Positions 1 through 12,679 are shown, counted from the first letter of the stretch. The stretch: DNA of 64,000 nucleotides from Theocolax elegans (GCA_026168455.1 CM047428.1:83036594-83100593); one strand, 5' to 3'. Notes: generated by a model from the letters alone, not told the origin. A program made the numbers and translations.

Positions 1-1729
1 ACAATAAAGTGAATATTAGGTTAAATCTTACAATTATGTATAAAGTGGTTTGTACGATAATTGTTATCCTTTTAGTTCATCACTCCGCAAATTAATACAG
101 AAAAAGAAGACGTATACCGAAATTCACATGGGTACATGAGCTATATAATCGTTAAAAAAAGCAAGCGTTATCCGTTCGAAAGCAAACACAGGTTGCATCG
201 AGTCGAACGGTCATCAATCCCCCAAAAAGAGAAAAAAGGTATCAAATCGATCCCCAAAACCGTTTTTGAAAAAGGTCGAACCGTATTATTCAGTGCGCAA
301 ACAGGAGGAATATAACGGAACAACGTCGATTAAGGTCCCGTTGCGCCCTTCCGGCTCACCCCTCGATACGTAAAAAAAGCTGAAGGGGGAAAGAGAGAGT
401 GAGACAGAAGGTAAAGCAGAAATTGTCCCTTGAATCGTCATCGTCACAAATGGAGTATAAGAAAAGATATTCGGACTTGTTGCGCCCTCGACTATCGGAT
501 TTCAACTTGACCGCGAGTGTCACGTCGTCTCTATGGATGTATGCATGTATGTATAGCGGCTCGAGGGTCACTGTTTGCCCTTTGGGTATATAAAATATAC
601 CTCTCCTCCGGATGCGGCTGTTTGTCCAGATAAGAGGCGTACAGGTGGAGCCTCGGCTAGTGCATAACCAACGCGGACGATTATATATACCAAGCTTTCC
701 TTTATGTTCCTTCAGCTTTCGTCGGTCTTTCCGACCAACCTTTTTCATCGCCCGTGTTTGTTCGCGATAAACCATGATCGTTCCGCGCTTTTTTTCTATC
801 TTTCGTTTTTCTCTTTTTTTCTCATTATGCTGGGTTTACACATTCGTTTTCACTATTATTAATTGTCTAGTAGGTTTATACGTCAAAGTACGATATTTTA
901 TTATCCAAGAAATATTATTCCATATATGTTTTAAAATTCATTTTAACGATTAAGAATTAAAGTGATATAGGTTAAAATAATTTCTTTAGATCTTCAGTAA
1001 AAATTACCGAACACTTGAGTAAAATTGACTAAAGTGCGGTATCTAAAGAGGTTAAGTATAAATATTATTGATCTTCTACAATCAAATTTATTAAAAATTT
1101 AAGTAAATTTCAGAAGATCATGTAAGGCACTTGAATTGATGCAACTAAAAATTTTAAGTAATTATTACTAATTAATTTAAATCTAGTAGTTTACAAAGTA
1201 TGCCTATATGCAGACTCCCAGAGCAATGTTTGTTTCTTTTTTTTAATGAAAATAGAATTAATAATTTTTTAAAAAGTCTTGTCAATCTTACAATATTTAC
1301 ATTGTTGTCTGTAAAACTGTTATAGGTTATTAAGTGTTTACACGTTGTGTCAAAACACATCGATTATATACAATTCTCGATTTGCATATACAAGATTGCC
1401 AAGCATTTAAATATAGCACAATTTTCTCATAAATTAATTAAATAATGATTTATCTTACACACAACAATGAGTAATACTAAGATACTCAAGAAAATAAAAT
1501 TAATGTATGAACTTGACAAATTTTTGATTCGTAACTTTAATAAAAGTTAACTACTACAGTAAGCATTACCTGAATTGATAATCAGAATATTGATTGAAGG
1601 AACTTAATTAAAATTTACTCCAATGTTTTTCATGTGATATTTCTACATTTACTCTTTACCTATACCATCTACGTGAAAATGGTTTATTAAGCCTTAATTT
1701 TAGTGATTGACTATTAATTGTTAAAAGAA
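1..1729. other. Non-coding; mixed then AT-rich
   Basis: Bases 180-780 are moderately GC-rich. They hold overlapping open frames on both strands (the longest is 139 codons, - strand, 356-775) without recognisable domains. From about 790 the sequence is strongly AT-rich, with TTAATTA-type motifs and no repeat or gene that I can support. Confidence 0.5.
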
Positions 1730-3235
1730 ATAGAGTTTGCATAGATTCAATAAATTGATATTTCGATTGCTAACGCGTGGGTAAGGTGCAACAATCGAAG
1801 AAGATGAATAATTACCGAACGATCGCGGAGATAGACACGAGACAGCCAAGGGTCCGAATTTCCGGAAAAAGGTAAACTCGGGTGCGAGATTATTGAAACG
1901 GCTCTCTCTCTCTGTCTCTGTGTCTCGCGAGACAAAGAGCGATATTATTAAGATTAATCCCTTGGAGGTAAGTCGAGTCTCGCGGTTAGGCGCGCAAGAG
2001 GCGGTGGTAGTGCGATTCGAAAGGCGAATTCCCATCGCGCGAGCTCTCGGAGAAAGGAAGATTCCCGGAGGATTGAAAAATGCAATAGAACTCGCGGGGC
2101 CTCGCCGGCGCGCTTAGGCATACAGAACGAAACTCACCTCCTCGTCGCGTCTCCACAGGCCACGGAATAACCGGGCTCACGAATGTCCGACCGAAATGAA
2201 TCTCTATCTCTCGCAGCGCAGGCGTTACGTGCGCGGGTTCTATTCGCGCTATATTCGCCGAGAGCGTGCGCCTCCGCTTCGGATTTCGGATGCTTTCACG
2301 CTTTGTGCGCGCCGAGAGATGCACACCTCCTCGGTCGCTCCTCCTCTCCTCCTCTGAGCGTGATCTCTGAATTTTACTTACGTAACGATAAATGGACACT
2401 TTCTTACCACCGTGCAGCTATTCCATTAAAATAATAAATAATACACTTTCTCCGCGATGTTTTCAGGCGAGTTTCTGTATACGCGTGAATCCACAATATC
2501 AACCGAATCGACCCAAAAAATAAATCCACTATTCTCGTTGGGCAGACACGACAAGAGCCACGGACAAAGCGATCTAAGGAAAAGGAGCGCATCCTATATA
2601 TAGATCGCGTAGACACGAGTCCAAGAAGGAATTAAAGGACATTTAACGAAAATCCGAAAGCTAAAGACACGTTCGCATTCGTATACTTACTCGGCAGTGT
2701 ATAAGGAAGGAGATCGTGATGTCTCGTGTTTTCGTATTGCCTTAGAGCCGATCTCTCGCGTGACAAATTACGAATCGTTTCACGCCCGTAATGGGCCTCC
2801 TCGCGTGAACGCGCGAGGTTCCTCCTTTTTTCACCGCAACCGAGGACAATGCCCGAGGAAAGGGACGACGAGGGCGCGCATAATGCTCCTTCGGATTAGA
2901 CGAACCTGGAGAGACGGACGGACCACCCTGCCAAAAATCGCGGGCGATCGGCCTGGATCACCTTTATATGGAGACTTCCAACTCTCTCTATGCCTTCTTT
3001 CTATGGCTTATATTTATTTTTATACCGGGACACAGTTTTTCCTCTTTTTAGCTTGCGGGTTATTTATCGAGGAGGGGGCTAACGGTTTGGAAGTAACGAT
3101 GACTGTGTGGACACGTTTTAGGGACTACACGGGGAGCCTTTTTTTAGCATGTGTATACCAACTGTTGAACCATCTATGTTCGGTATCGCTTCTCCTCTCT
3201 TTATTTACTATTAGCCTTCATCTATAAACTGGTCA
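1730..3235. promoter_or_regulatory. CpG-rich island with splice donors on both strands
   Basis: GC content and CpG density rise sharply from about 1790 to 3230. Consensus-like donors are present on both strands. On the + strand, TTGGAG is followed by GTAAGT at 1968. On the - strand, GAG is followed by GTGAGT (exon edge 2138), and GTAAGT donors have exon edges at 2382 and 2691. Donor-like sites in both orientations within 0.75 kb would fit a divergent promoter with alternative first exons. The longest open frame (2697-3227, + strand, 176 codons) has no recognisable domain and an Arg-rich, then Leu-rich, composition. I infer a regulatory or first-exon role; no product is known. Confidence 0.3.
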
Positions 3236-5770
3236 ACTTCATTTCTATTATATATTTAATTATTGCATTTTAACTTATTTCTTATAAATACTTAATAGTA
3301 GCTTTAAAATTCGGTGTGCTCAATCAAATAAATTAACATATTTTTTCCTTCGCAATATTTTAAACAATTTCGGTTGTATTTGTTAACTAATACAATTAAG
3401 TAATTACGTTAAGTGATTAATGTAAAACTAATAACTCAAATACCCAATATTATCCGTCCCCCACGTGTTTATTATACTCACCGAGATTTTGAGGCAAGAA
3501 AACCCTTGAAATTGTCATTGCCCAAATATATATAAATTATATTTTATTTTGAAATTTAATAAGTAGAATTTTTCCTAACAATGTTTGTATGTATATTTTT
3601 TTAGGAGGCAGAAATAAGGAGTATAAGGAGTAATTTTTTTATTGTATCAAGCTATATTGTCAACTGAATCATCAACATTATGTATGTAACTGTACATGTA
3701 AATAAGCATTTAACTGATACTTTTAAAGTAAACGAATATGTAATCGATATTTTTACTAAAATTTTAAACACGATAAATACTTTTAATATAAAGTCTTAGT
3801 TTGATAATAAAACAATGAATGTTTATGTATGGTGCATATAAAAATTTAATAATCGCCAAGAAGATATATAATTTTGTATTACGTAAATGTTTCCTTTATC
3901 GGAAATTGCATGTATAATAAGTATTATTATTATTATTATATCGACAAGTATTTTTTGTATGTATGAAAGTATAGCAACATATTTCGATATCACAATTTAT
4001 AAATTTATTTGACATAGATATCAATTGTTAGGTATCAAAATATAGGTATATCTATACGATTAAAACGCCGAGAAGAAGAAATGGACAGTGCCAAGTATGA
4101 AAAGTGGTTGATCGAATACTGGATAATAATGTAAAACTTTTCACGAGATAAAGTAAACAAAGAAATTAATTCTAAAATTCTACATGAAATAATATAAATA
4201 TCGCTATATACAATAGTAAAGACTTATTTCTTAAATTTAATTAAAACCACCGCATCAACAAGATGACTCGAGCAAAATATACAATAAGTGTAATGTAAAG
4301 GTATTTATGAACATATATATTGTCTTGTCTTGTACATTACTATTACATTTTGTAAATGTATGCAACATGGATGCTTATTCGGCACTTATGTCAGTATCTC
4401 TAAAAACACAGACTAGTACGTACACTTGTGTGAAAGAGGCCTGAAAATACTATATTGTGATTTTAGAAGACTATTTCGAAATTGTATCTGAATAAGATCG
4501 AATTAGTTAAATCAGAATATTAGCTCTGTTTTTTTTAGTAGTGATACTCATAAATATTGTAAGATATAAAAAGGGAAAAATTAGAAAAGTTTTATGAAGG
4601 TATGTACATTGAGATACTGCATCTTTCTTAAAGACTCGTTAATTAATTAGAAGATAACTTTATGCACAATGAAGATTAATTAACAGGGAATAATGTGAGG
4701 TTGGGTCGGTTATATAAATAATAAATTTTAATTCAAGATTCATTAAAGAAGAATCTACAGGGCAACTTACCATGTATGAAAGGTTATTCGTGTACAGCCA
4801 TACTTAATTATTATAACCACCAACAATCATCATCGTATAATCAACTTTGAAAAGTAAAAGAGGAAACATGATTTTCTATTTTCTATTAAAAATTTTCTAT
4901 TAAAAATTACTATGACAACACGGTATAACCTAGGACTGTCAGCTGTTACTGTTTAAAATTTTTTTAGGTTACAGGTCGAATGATACCCCAAGTTTACGAA
5001 GCTGGATATTTTTTATACGAAAATTATCTCTGTATGCAAAATAAGTAGCAGTTTCAAATTGCTTATGTGAAAATGCTTACACGAATTCGTCGTTTCGCGG
5101 AATAATCGGTTAAAATTAAATATTTCCAGCCAGACCATATCTGGATAACGAAAAGCATTATACAAAAGCCGTAGTATTATTTAAAAATGAAAATGAAATA
5201 CTCTGTAATAATAAAAGTAACACCTTTATCAGTAATTATGTAATCCATTTATAATTTACTTCATGTAAAACAGTACGCTACACTTTTGTAATTTATTCAT
5301 GTTATATTTGAAAAGTATGTCAAGCGACTGGTTAAGCTCTGCGATTTACTAATTTATTTAAAACACTTACTTCTGGCGAATCTTTTATATTATCATATTA
5401 TTATTAATTATCAGAAAAGGGGATAAAATATTACGAAACGATAAATCACTGTGATCGGATTATATAAAGCCATTTTTTAGGTGAAACATGACGTATTTAC
5501 GCGGTTCTCCAGGGGTACCCCACAACGCAATTGACCCAAGTACCCAATAAAATTTCTATTACACGTAAAAAATACACACATACGTACGCGCAAACAAAGT
5601 CGTCTGCACGACAAAACCAAAACACGAAAGAGGTAAAAAAAAGCAACCACCGTCACGCACAGTTAGATCCAAATATATATATATATATATTTGGATACAG
5701 ACCCCCATAGCTCAGAGTACCCAAAGGGTTACATTTCCCGCGAAATTTCATCTCGATAATATCGACTAGG
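3236..5770. other. AT-rich non-coding stretch
   Basis: This is uniformly AT-rich sequence with no open frame of 60 codons. It holds only a short (TTA)n near 3920 and a perfect AT palindrome at 5667-5696. A - strand donor-like ATG followed by GTAAGT (exon edge 4771) is preceded, on the - strand, by an acceptor-like CT tract near 4855. The interval has stops in all frames, so no coding exon is supported. Confidence 0.5.
5667..5696. repeat. (AT)n microsatellite inside a perfect palindrome
   Basis: ATCCAAAT, a run of AT dinucleotides, then ATTTGGAT form a 30-bp perfect palindrome. It may be cruciform-prone. Dinucleotide slippage would keep the symmetry. Confidence 0.85.
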
Positions 5771-5804
5771 AATATTTTTTTCTCTTTCTCTCTCTCGATT
5801 TCAG

Positions 5805-5953
5805 TTCGACGAAGGGGGTTCTCGTTCGTCATCGTCCTCGTGATGATCGACCCTCCTAGGTGTAAAATCGTACTCGATCATCGGTACCTCGATATCCGAC
5901 ACCATCTATATACGTATCGAAAAATTAAACGCAGCATCGGGGAAAAAGTCGCG
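5805..5953 (+). CDS. Candidate internal exon, 149 nt, unknown protein
   Basis: The left edge is a textbook acceptor: a tract of T and CT from about 5774 leads into gatttcag ending at 5804. The right edge is GTCGCG followed by GTAAGT at 5954. Between them two frames contain stops. The third (codons from 5807, leaving two bases of a split codon) is open for all 49 codons and reads ...GFSFVIVLVMIDPP...YLDIRHHLYTYRKIKRS... up to the donor. The hydrophobic run FVIVLVMI near its start is notable, but I do not recognise a family. Base composition rises above the AT-rich flank just before it. It could be a coding cassette, a 5' UTR exon or a chance pairing of splice-like signals. Exon anatomy is seen; coding is inferred. 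Confidence 0.35.
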
Positions 5954-6042
5954 GTAAGTTCCCATGGGCCCATAACTGTTTGATACGGCCCGGCGGCTAT
6001 TTGAGCAGATCTCGTTTCAATTGGAAATCAACATCGAGACAT

Positions 6043-6081
6043 CGAGAGAGTGAGAGCGAGGGAGAGAGAGAGAGAGAGAGG
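6043..6081. repeat. (GA)n-rich tract
   Basis: GAGAG units with a few interruptions precede an uninterrupted (GA)n run at 6061-6080 in a moderately GC-rich island. GAGA tracts bind GAGA-type factors in insects; that role here is inference. Confidence 0.8.
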
Positions 6082-6231
6082 CTGCTAAAAAAGCCCGAAG
6101 GAAAGCTAGACAAAGATGTCGAAGGACGAGGAAATAAAAAAAACCGAAGCGCCCTATAACGGATTCTGGAGGGGCGGTCGAGAATAAAAAAATTCGGCTG
6201 AAAGAGAGGTTGAGAAAAAGTATGTGTGCCT

Positions 6232-6261
6232 GTGCGCGCGCGCGCGTGTGTGTGTGTGTGT
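6232..6261. repeat. (GC)n(GT)n alternating purine-pyrimidine tract
   Basis: GTGCGCGCGCGCGCG is followed directly by (TG)n. About 30 bp strictly alternate purine and pyrimidine, the pattern that favours left-handed Z-DNA. Confidence 0.85.
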
Positions 6262-7472
6262 CTTAAATGTTCCGTTTTTCCGAGCGAAGCGAGAAGGCGC
6301 CCGTAGCCTACTTCTGGTGGTATAGGTACAAGCGGCGTCTTGCACGCGTGTCGCCTTATCTTTACGATATTTGCGCGCGTTATCGCAACCTGGGATTTCT
6401 CAGGCGTCCTCGTCATTTTCGTTTTCTCTCTCACTCTCTCAACGCGGTTTTTCTCGGTCGAGCGGAATTAATCTGGTGGCGCGAGGAATACGCTCGGAAG
6501 ATAAAGCGATTCCGAGAAATTTGTACGACGTTGGGACCGACGTTTCTTAGCGGTCTTTTTTCTTTTTTTCTTTTCGTTCGGTTCACTACTACTCTACTCG
6601 TTTTCGGGTACTTACAAGTTTTTATTGCTACGCAATCGTTGTTATACGAATTGTTATTTATTACAAAGCTATACGTTTATGATTTTGGAATTTTCCGAAA
6701 TTAAACGAGCACTGCACCGTAAACGCAATCGAATGCAGATGAAAATGCAAAGTGTTCTATTTAATGTAAGTATCATTGTAATGTCTAATTAACAATTTGA
6801 TTTTGAATAGGCGGTAAAAACGCTGTAGAGGAGATATCTCGGAGGATGAAATCGGAGCATTATCTATCAAGAGGTGTAACTGTTTATAAACAAAAGTAGC
6901 TCGTCGCGATAACGCACCTGTAACTCGCGTCAAACTGAAATCAACCGTAAAAATCAGGTAACCTAACTCCCGAAAAAAAGAATCTCGTAATTACGTAACC
7001 GCGCGCATTCCACGAAATTCGAAGTAAGAGAGAAAAAAGTGAAAAATAAGACCAGCTCGTTGGTATTTCTTACTCGGATATCTGAAATGCATTAAGGAAA
7101 CGATCGGAATCACGTATATATGTATATATGAAAATATATGTGTATGTATGCGTACATGCGTATAGGTATACGTATAAAAGAAAACGCGTGGTTGGGAAAG
7201 GAAAAATTCAAGACACAACGACGATCGTCACCAGCATATCTAATTAAAAGATGAAGAAGAGAGGTTGTACCGAATTTCGAGTTCTCGACCGGACCACTTT
7301 AAAACAAAGCTACGTAGCGTTATCAGATAAACGGTTTTTCAATACCGTTCATGAGGGCTGTCCAGTGCAGGCACCGATGCGACGCCGCGATTAACTCGAA
7401 ACGTCCATCCAAACGAAGACTTGATTTTCAAAAAAAAGAATGCAGGGAATAAGATAGAACAGCGGAAAAAAC

Positions 7473-7521
7473 AGAGAGGGAGAGAGAGAGAGAGAGAGGG
7501 AGAGAAAGAGAGAGAAAGAGA
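7473..7521. repeat. (GA)n microsatellite, interrupted
   Basis: An imperfect GA repeat with AAAGAG interruptions, flanked by purine-rich sequence. It marks the 3' part of a moderately GC-rich segment. Confidence 0.8.
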
Positions 7522-7876
7522 ATAGAACAACGAAGGGAGAGTGAAAAAGTTTTACGAGGACAAAGGGAACCTCTTTGCGAGCTCGGTGTGTGGATGTATG
7601 TGCGTGCCAGCTAGCTGAACGCGACGCCGGGTCAGGAGGTTTATCTTATCGCGAAATACGCGCACAAATGTGTCTCTGTGTATACACACATACACGCGCG
7701 TGGCGGAGGCTTAATCGTCCTTGTGCACCTGCGCTCTCCGGAATCTCGATGAGTGATGCTTTCAAACTATTCGAATCGATTGTTCTATATATAATTCCTA
7801 TCTCTTGAGCGGTAAAGCAAAACTATAGTTTTTGTTTGTGTCACCAATATTTTGTATTCAGTTGTATCTGGATTTA

Positions 7877-8247
7877 AGGGGATGTGATATCCAAATTGCA
7901 GACACCTACCTAAATAATCTTTAAAATTTTAAAACTTAATTATAACAGAAATCTAAAAAAAAATCACAGATACTATTCCAAACAAATAGAATAGCGTGAC
8001 AGAAAGACTTTTACGAAATAATGAATTATAAATTAATTATACGTAAATAAATATTTTTGGTCGATAATATATAGCTACAAAACAAGGATTCACGGCTGCC
8101 CAAATCTCGCTGGTTTATCAATAAAAAGATACACAGGATATCTTCAAAGGAAATACAACATCATTACAGAACGTTTTTTTGAGAAATTGAATTCCTCGTT
8201 TAATAAATAATAAATCATTTTTCTATTTTTCGGGGTTTACATCACGT
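7877..8247. mobile_element. AGGGGATGT-family inverted-repeat element, copy 1
   Basis: This starts TA-AGGGGATGTGATATCC and probably ends at ...CATCACGT-TA, which gives about 371 bp. It shares an ordered series of motifs with the elements at 14363 and 24161: a gggat/caCCTAC box, a run of A then ATCA, and the core TTTTGGTCGATAAT at 8055-8068. No open frame is present, so it is a MITE-like non-autonomous DNA transposon. The right end is diverged and its position is the least certain. Confidence 0.6.
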
Positions 8248-10370
8248 TAAGAGAGCAATGAACTGCAATATACGTCTACTTGTTGCAAAGTAGAGACGAC
8301 GCTCAAGTTTTTTACTCTACACGTTCTAACTTTAGCTGGAGAACAATAAAATAAATATTACTTACATATGCTCAGTACCAAAAGATTGTGCAACTTCTCT
8401 CTATAAATGAAATGAAAATAGAGATCGCGGATTTATATTTTTCACTATACGCTTCTTTCGTGTTTGTTTAAAAAGTATTACACATTGTTACGGACATTTC
8501 TATATTCATCTATATTTCTATCTTTTCTATATCTTCGTGTACGGATGTTAAAAATTAAACCGTAGTTAAAAAATATAATTTACCCATTCCACCATTAATC
8601 AGGGTAGTAATAAATTAAAGTTATCGTAATATTTTGTACAAGGGAATTCGTTGAGATCGTACATTAAGTTGCCACAAGATTTATATAGTAAAAATGTAGG
8701 ATTTTGAAATAAATATTTCGCGATTTACAATAATTATTTAGTTTCTAAGTAAATGCAAAATCTATGTACTTTTCCAACTAAGGTCTCGGAGCACTTTATA
8801 ACCCCCATCAAGACCGTTAGACTTTCACTAAGTTTACATGTGGTACCACTCTATATGGTTGCGAGCAAACTTTTCGAATGCTACTTTTTCCGATAAAAAT
8901 ATGAAGAATTCTGTGCAATTTAATTGTTTCTTTAGGGCTAAAAGTCCATAAGACGATTATTCAAAAATAAATGAAAGATGGTCGAAAGTATTGTTTAATA
9001 CTATCGCGTATATATATATATATACATATATACATAGTGTTGCAAGGTAAATATCGCGTGAAAACATAAAATTTTTGTAATTACACTAATTATGGAAATT
9101 ATATCGTTATGTAAAACACGGTGTTGTTCCAATGTTTGAAATTAAGGAGTGTTATCAATTAGGAAAACATGTTTTAGGTGAAATATTGGGATATAATATT
9201 CAACAAAAGATTTTTTATAAAAATTTATGCAACACAACTTTAAAAAATGAGGATATATATATATATATGATTGTACAATAAATTAATCACAAAAATTATA
9301 TAAATTAAAAAAATCATTTAACGTGAATTTCACGTTCAAAAAGAAAATCACTGTGAATATGCATACATGCCCGTGACTTCCATTCTGGTTGGGTATCTAT
9401 ATGAATCAAGAAATATATGTTTTTAGAATATTAAAACAAAAGATATCAGCCTTAAATAATAACATCAATTGAGAAAACAAAAATATTGTGAAAATACTGT
9501 GGTACAATTCCTGCTAATGTTGATCTTAACAGTAACACGTACAGATTCAATTTTATAATTGAATTTATTTTTCCTTTGTATCTTTGTATTCTTTATATCA
9601 TTCCGTACTTTTTTGTTATTTACGTAGATTTGTTTTGGTATATATATATATATATATATATATACAGATAGTAACAGAAACACTTTACTATAAAAGGTAA
9701 CCACCTGGATGCGTAGGTAACGCTGTACTATATAAGAAAGCAATACCAGTAATGCTGTGATTCTCTTTTTATATATTAAATATAAAAGATTTTTCAAGAC
9801 AGTATTTAGGTATTTGATATTGTAAATAAATACAGGGAGAAAAATGTTGTATTAAATATTACTATCTTATTGTGTAATCGAAAGACAGACTCAATAATTA
9901 TTATAAAAATGACTACGCTGTATAGTAACAATTTACTATATATTTTTTGGAAACGTTTACCAGAATAAAATATACATTAATAAACGTCTCATACAGTTTT
10001 CTATGAAATATAAGTATAACCCATATTTTTATAATTGTTTGAGTCTGCAATGTCTGTCAACGATTACTTAATAACATATAGTAATAATCAAATTACTACA
10101 CTTTTCCTCTCTTTTATTTATTTTTCGGTACTCGATCGTACGTATTACAGATAATTTTCCGTTGATACAGTAACGTACATCTGCCTTGTAATTAAAATAA
10201 ATAAATTGAATCCAGATAAGGTTTAATAATTTTATATCTAGAAATAATTTAGCTGAACGTTTAAAATTAAAAAAAAAAATTTTTCATAACTTATATTTAT
10301 GGGATGAAATAGTAATAGTTACACTGTTAGTATAACCTACGCTCACCCAAATAGAAATAAAGAAGAAGCA
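8248..10370. other. AT-rich non-coding stretch with (TA)n tracts
   Basis: There are no supported genes. It holds (TA)n microsatellites at 9008-9032, 9253-9268 and 9639-9664. The only open frame (9465-9797, - strand, 110 codons) is AT-driven, crosses a (TA)n tract as an Ile/Tyr run and lacks any domain. Confidence 0.5.
9639..9664. repeat. (TA)n microsatellite
   Basis: About 13 uninterrupted TA units in AT-rich DNA. Confidence 0.9.
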
Positions 10371-10372
10371 AA

Positions 10373-10423
10373 ATGATCGGAAAATACTTCATAAAATCCA
10401 GTAATTCAGTTAGCGCCTACCAG
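10373..10423 (+). CDS. Possible short first coding exon (17 codons)
   Basis: An ATG at 10373 in the context gcaaaATGA opens 17 codons, MIGKYFIKSSNSVSAYQ, that end exactly at CAG followed by GTGAGC (donor GT at 10424). AT-rich DNA changes abruptly to a CCT-rich and GGC-rich island at the donor. A 51-nt open frame is short enough to arise by chance; only the near-consensus donor draws attention. Confidence 0.15.
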
Positions 10424-10620
10424 GTGAGCCGTAGCGAGTTCTCTTCCCCTCCGCCCCTCCACCCCTCCTCCCCTCCTCCCTCACCGTCATTGAAGCAAAG
10501 GCATACGTCTACCCACACACACTCACACAGGGAAAGTATACAGGACTCGAGTGCTCGGTTTCTCACAGGAGCATCGGACTTTCTCTGTTCGTCTTGGATT
10601 TTTGCGCCCGCGCACAGGTC

Positions 10621-10652
10621 GCGGCGGCGGCGGCGGCAGCGGCGGTGGCGGT
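10621..10652. repeat. (GCG)n trinucleotide repeat
   Basis: GCG units with single CAG and GTG interruptions, in a CpG-rich island. Confidence 0.85.
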
Positions 10653-10978
10653 GCACGAGGTCAGGAATGCCCTTAATAAACTAACCACGCGAGCCTCCGC
10701 GATTTATACATCGTACATGCACCCAATGCTCGTTATGCGAGAGGGAACAATATAAAAAAATAACTAGAGACGAGAGTACATAACAATGTCCGCGTTCTGT
10801 GTTAGAAATCGCCGATGAGAAAAACTTTGCGGTAATTGAGACCTGACGCATCCTGTCAGGGCGTAATTATCGAAGCGATTCCCTACTAAATTACCCCCTA
10901 CGACTTTTCAGACCCTTTCCTTTCTTTCGTTCTTTGTTATTTTTTTTTCTATATGCTGCCACGTACGCGTTTCTTAAC

Positions 10979-11000
10979 AAAAAAAAAAAAAAAGAAAAAA
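10979..11000. repeat. Poly(A) tract with one G
   Basis: About 14 A, a G, then 6 A. No target-site duplication or upstream element was found, so it is a simple homopolymer rather than a retroposon tail. Confidence 0.7.
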
Positions 11001-11160
11001 ACACCTCACCTTTCGTGTTAAAGGAATTACGCGTTGGGTTGGCATTAAAACGTGCGATTTTTTTTGTTGTAGCCGTCGCTAAGCCTGTGGTGTTTTCTAA
11101 ACGGGCTTTCACGACGCCTCGGATCTTTAATTTTCTTGTTATTTACGGAGAAAACTAGAT

Positions 11161-12360
11161 TTTCGTGTAACTTTGCGATCCAAGAATTAAACCCAGTCGT
11201 TCGAGTTAAATGATTGGTTGATATAGGGCATTTTCAGTCATGAGATAAAGCTAAGACGACTCCCTTTTTATTCTCCTGGGTTAATTTGTATAATTAACTC
11301 ATCTGGCAAATTAAAAGTATAACTGTATATGCTTTATATCGATCCTGCAATTTCTAATTCAATAATGGCCACTATAGATCTTGGTATCCTTTTTTAAATT
11401 ATTTATTTATCTAATAATTCAGGTTGACTACATACACTTCCACATGATACTTGGAAATCCTATAAGAGATGCGCATTAAGTAGGAATAGTTCAATTATTT
11501 AGGAATCGACTGTAATTATTAATTCTATATCCTTTTGAAATATACCTTAAGTTTATAATGATTCTTGTAATTATTCACACGATTTTCACAATGTAAATAA
11601 CATTAATGTATCTTCAAAGGTTTATTTTAAATTTATATAAATATATTAGAGTGATTATAAACTTAAAACGTTAAAGTTTATTACATATATCATAATTAGA
11701 ATGCATTCACTCCTATAATACAATCTTTTTCCTATACGTATATTTAAAAAAAATAAATTACAAGTAGATGAGTTACTAAACAATACGATGATGGGTTTTA
11801 GTAAATGTTAATCAACTCTACGGAAGATGAAATGTAGGTTACATTTAATACAGAAGTATTCAAGTTTCTCACTATTTTATTTTTACATATAAAATAGTAT
11901 TTCACGTATACATATATAACTACTCAAAGTTAAAACGAATGGTACTATCTATCATCAGATGAAATTTAAAGATTAAAAAAAGAGATTTCGATTTTCTTTT
12001 ACTTTGTATCCTATAGTCATTACGAGAATATATATATATATATAGATAAATCTTTAAAGTAGATTTCTTTTAAATGGTAAGATACATGCAAGGTAACCGA
12101 GAAATGTAAGATTATTTAAATTAGTAATTACAATCCCAGGATTACAGGTATTACATCGACGCGTCTGTCCTGTATAGAGTTATTAACAGTGTAAAAATGA
12201 AAATGAATAAACGATTATTTATTGATCAGGAGGTTGGATGAATGTTTAAGAGGAATAAAACGATTATAGATACAATCTCGGAGAATCTGACCAATAAGGT
12301 GGTTGCATATACCGAGCAGACTAGGTAATATAATATTAAAGATAAAGGTAAAATCAATAA
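11161..12360. other. AT-rich non-coding stretch
   Basis: No open frame of 60 codons, no repeat beyond a short (TA)n at 12029-12046, and no RNA gene was seen. Confidence 0.5.
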
Positions 12361-12629
12361 GTGTAACAACGCGGGGTGCAGGTCAAAATCCTCGGTAAAA
12401 GACGATCGGTGCTAATTACGCATTATAAGATCGAGGCTTGGCGCGTAATCCAACGGGTACACGCGAAAGAGCACCAACAACCCGCCTACTAATTGAGCGG
12501 TGCGCGCGCGCTTGGAATTAAAAAGAAGAAGGAAGAAGAAAGGTGGTGAGGGGAGGGAGAGGGAGAGGGAGTCGAGACTCGAGACGCACAATGCGCGAGC
12601 GCGCGCTCGAAAGCCGACCTTGCGTTTGC

Positions 12630-12630
12630 T

Positions 12631-12679
<49 letters not shown>

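Larger units (their letters stand above)
10424..11160. promoter_or_regulatory. GC-rich island with CCT and GGC runs
   Basis: An abrupt change from AT-rich DNA leads into a C/T-rich block (10440-10490). This is followed by CA-rich sequence, then a GCG-GCG trinucleotide run at 10621-10652 that would read Ala or Arg in different frames. A + strand donor (10424) and a - strand donor-like site (AAAG followed by GTGAGG, near 11007) are present. It is most simply a CpG-island regulatory or first-exon segment. No coding sequence was recognised. Confidence 0.3.

Noticed and set aside
356..775. 139-codon open frame on the - strand
   Set aside because: The peptide is basic and then low-complexity with no domain, and the opposite strand is also partly open. 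This is best explained by composition.
2697..3227. 176-codon open frame on the + strand
   Set aside because: It lies in a GC-richer island, has an Arg-rich then Leu-rich peptide and no recognisable domain. It was kept only as part of the island description.
4771..4855. Possible - strand exon between an acceptor-like CT tract and an ATG/GTAAGT donor
   Set aside because: All three frames contain stops within about 85 nt, and the surrounding DNA is AT-rich. A non-coding exon cannot be excluded, but nothing else supports it.
6200..6345. - strand acceptor-like tract (ctctctttcag) with following frame
   Set aside because: The pyrimidine tract is part of a purine/pyrimidine-rich microsatellite area, and the frame continues as Ser-Leu repeats.
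10979..11000. Poly(A) run as a retroposon tail
   Set aside because: No target-site duplication or upstream body could be found.
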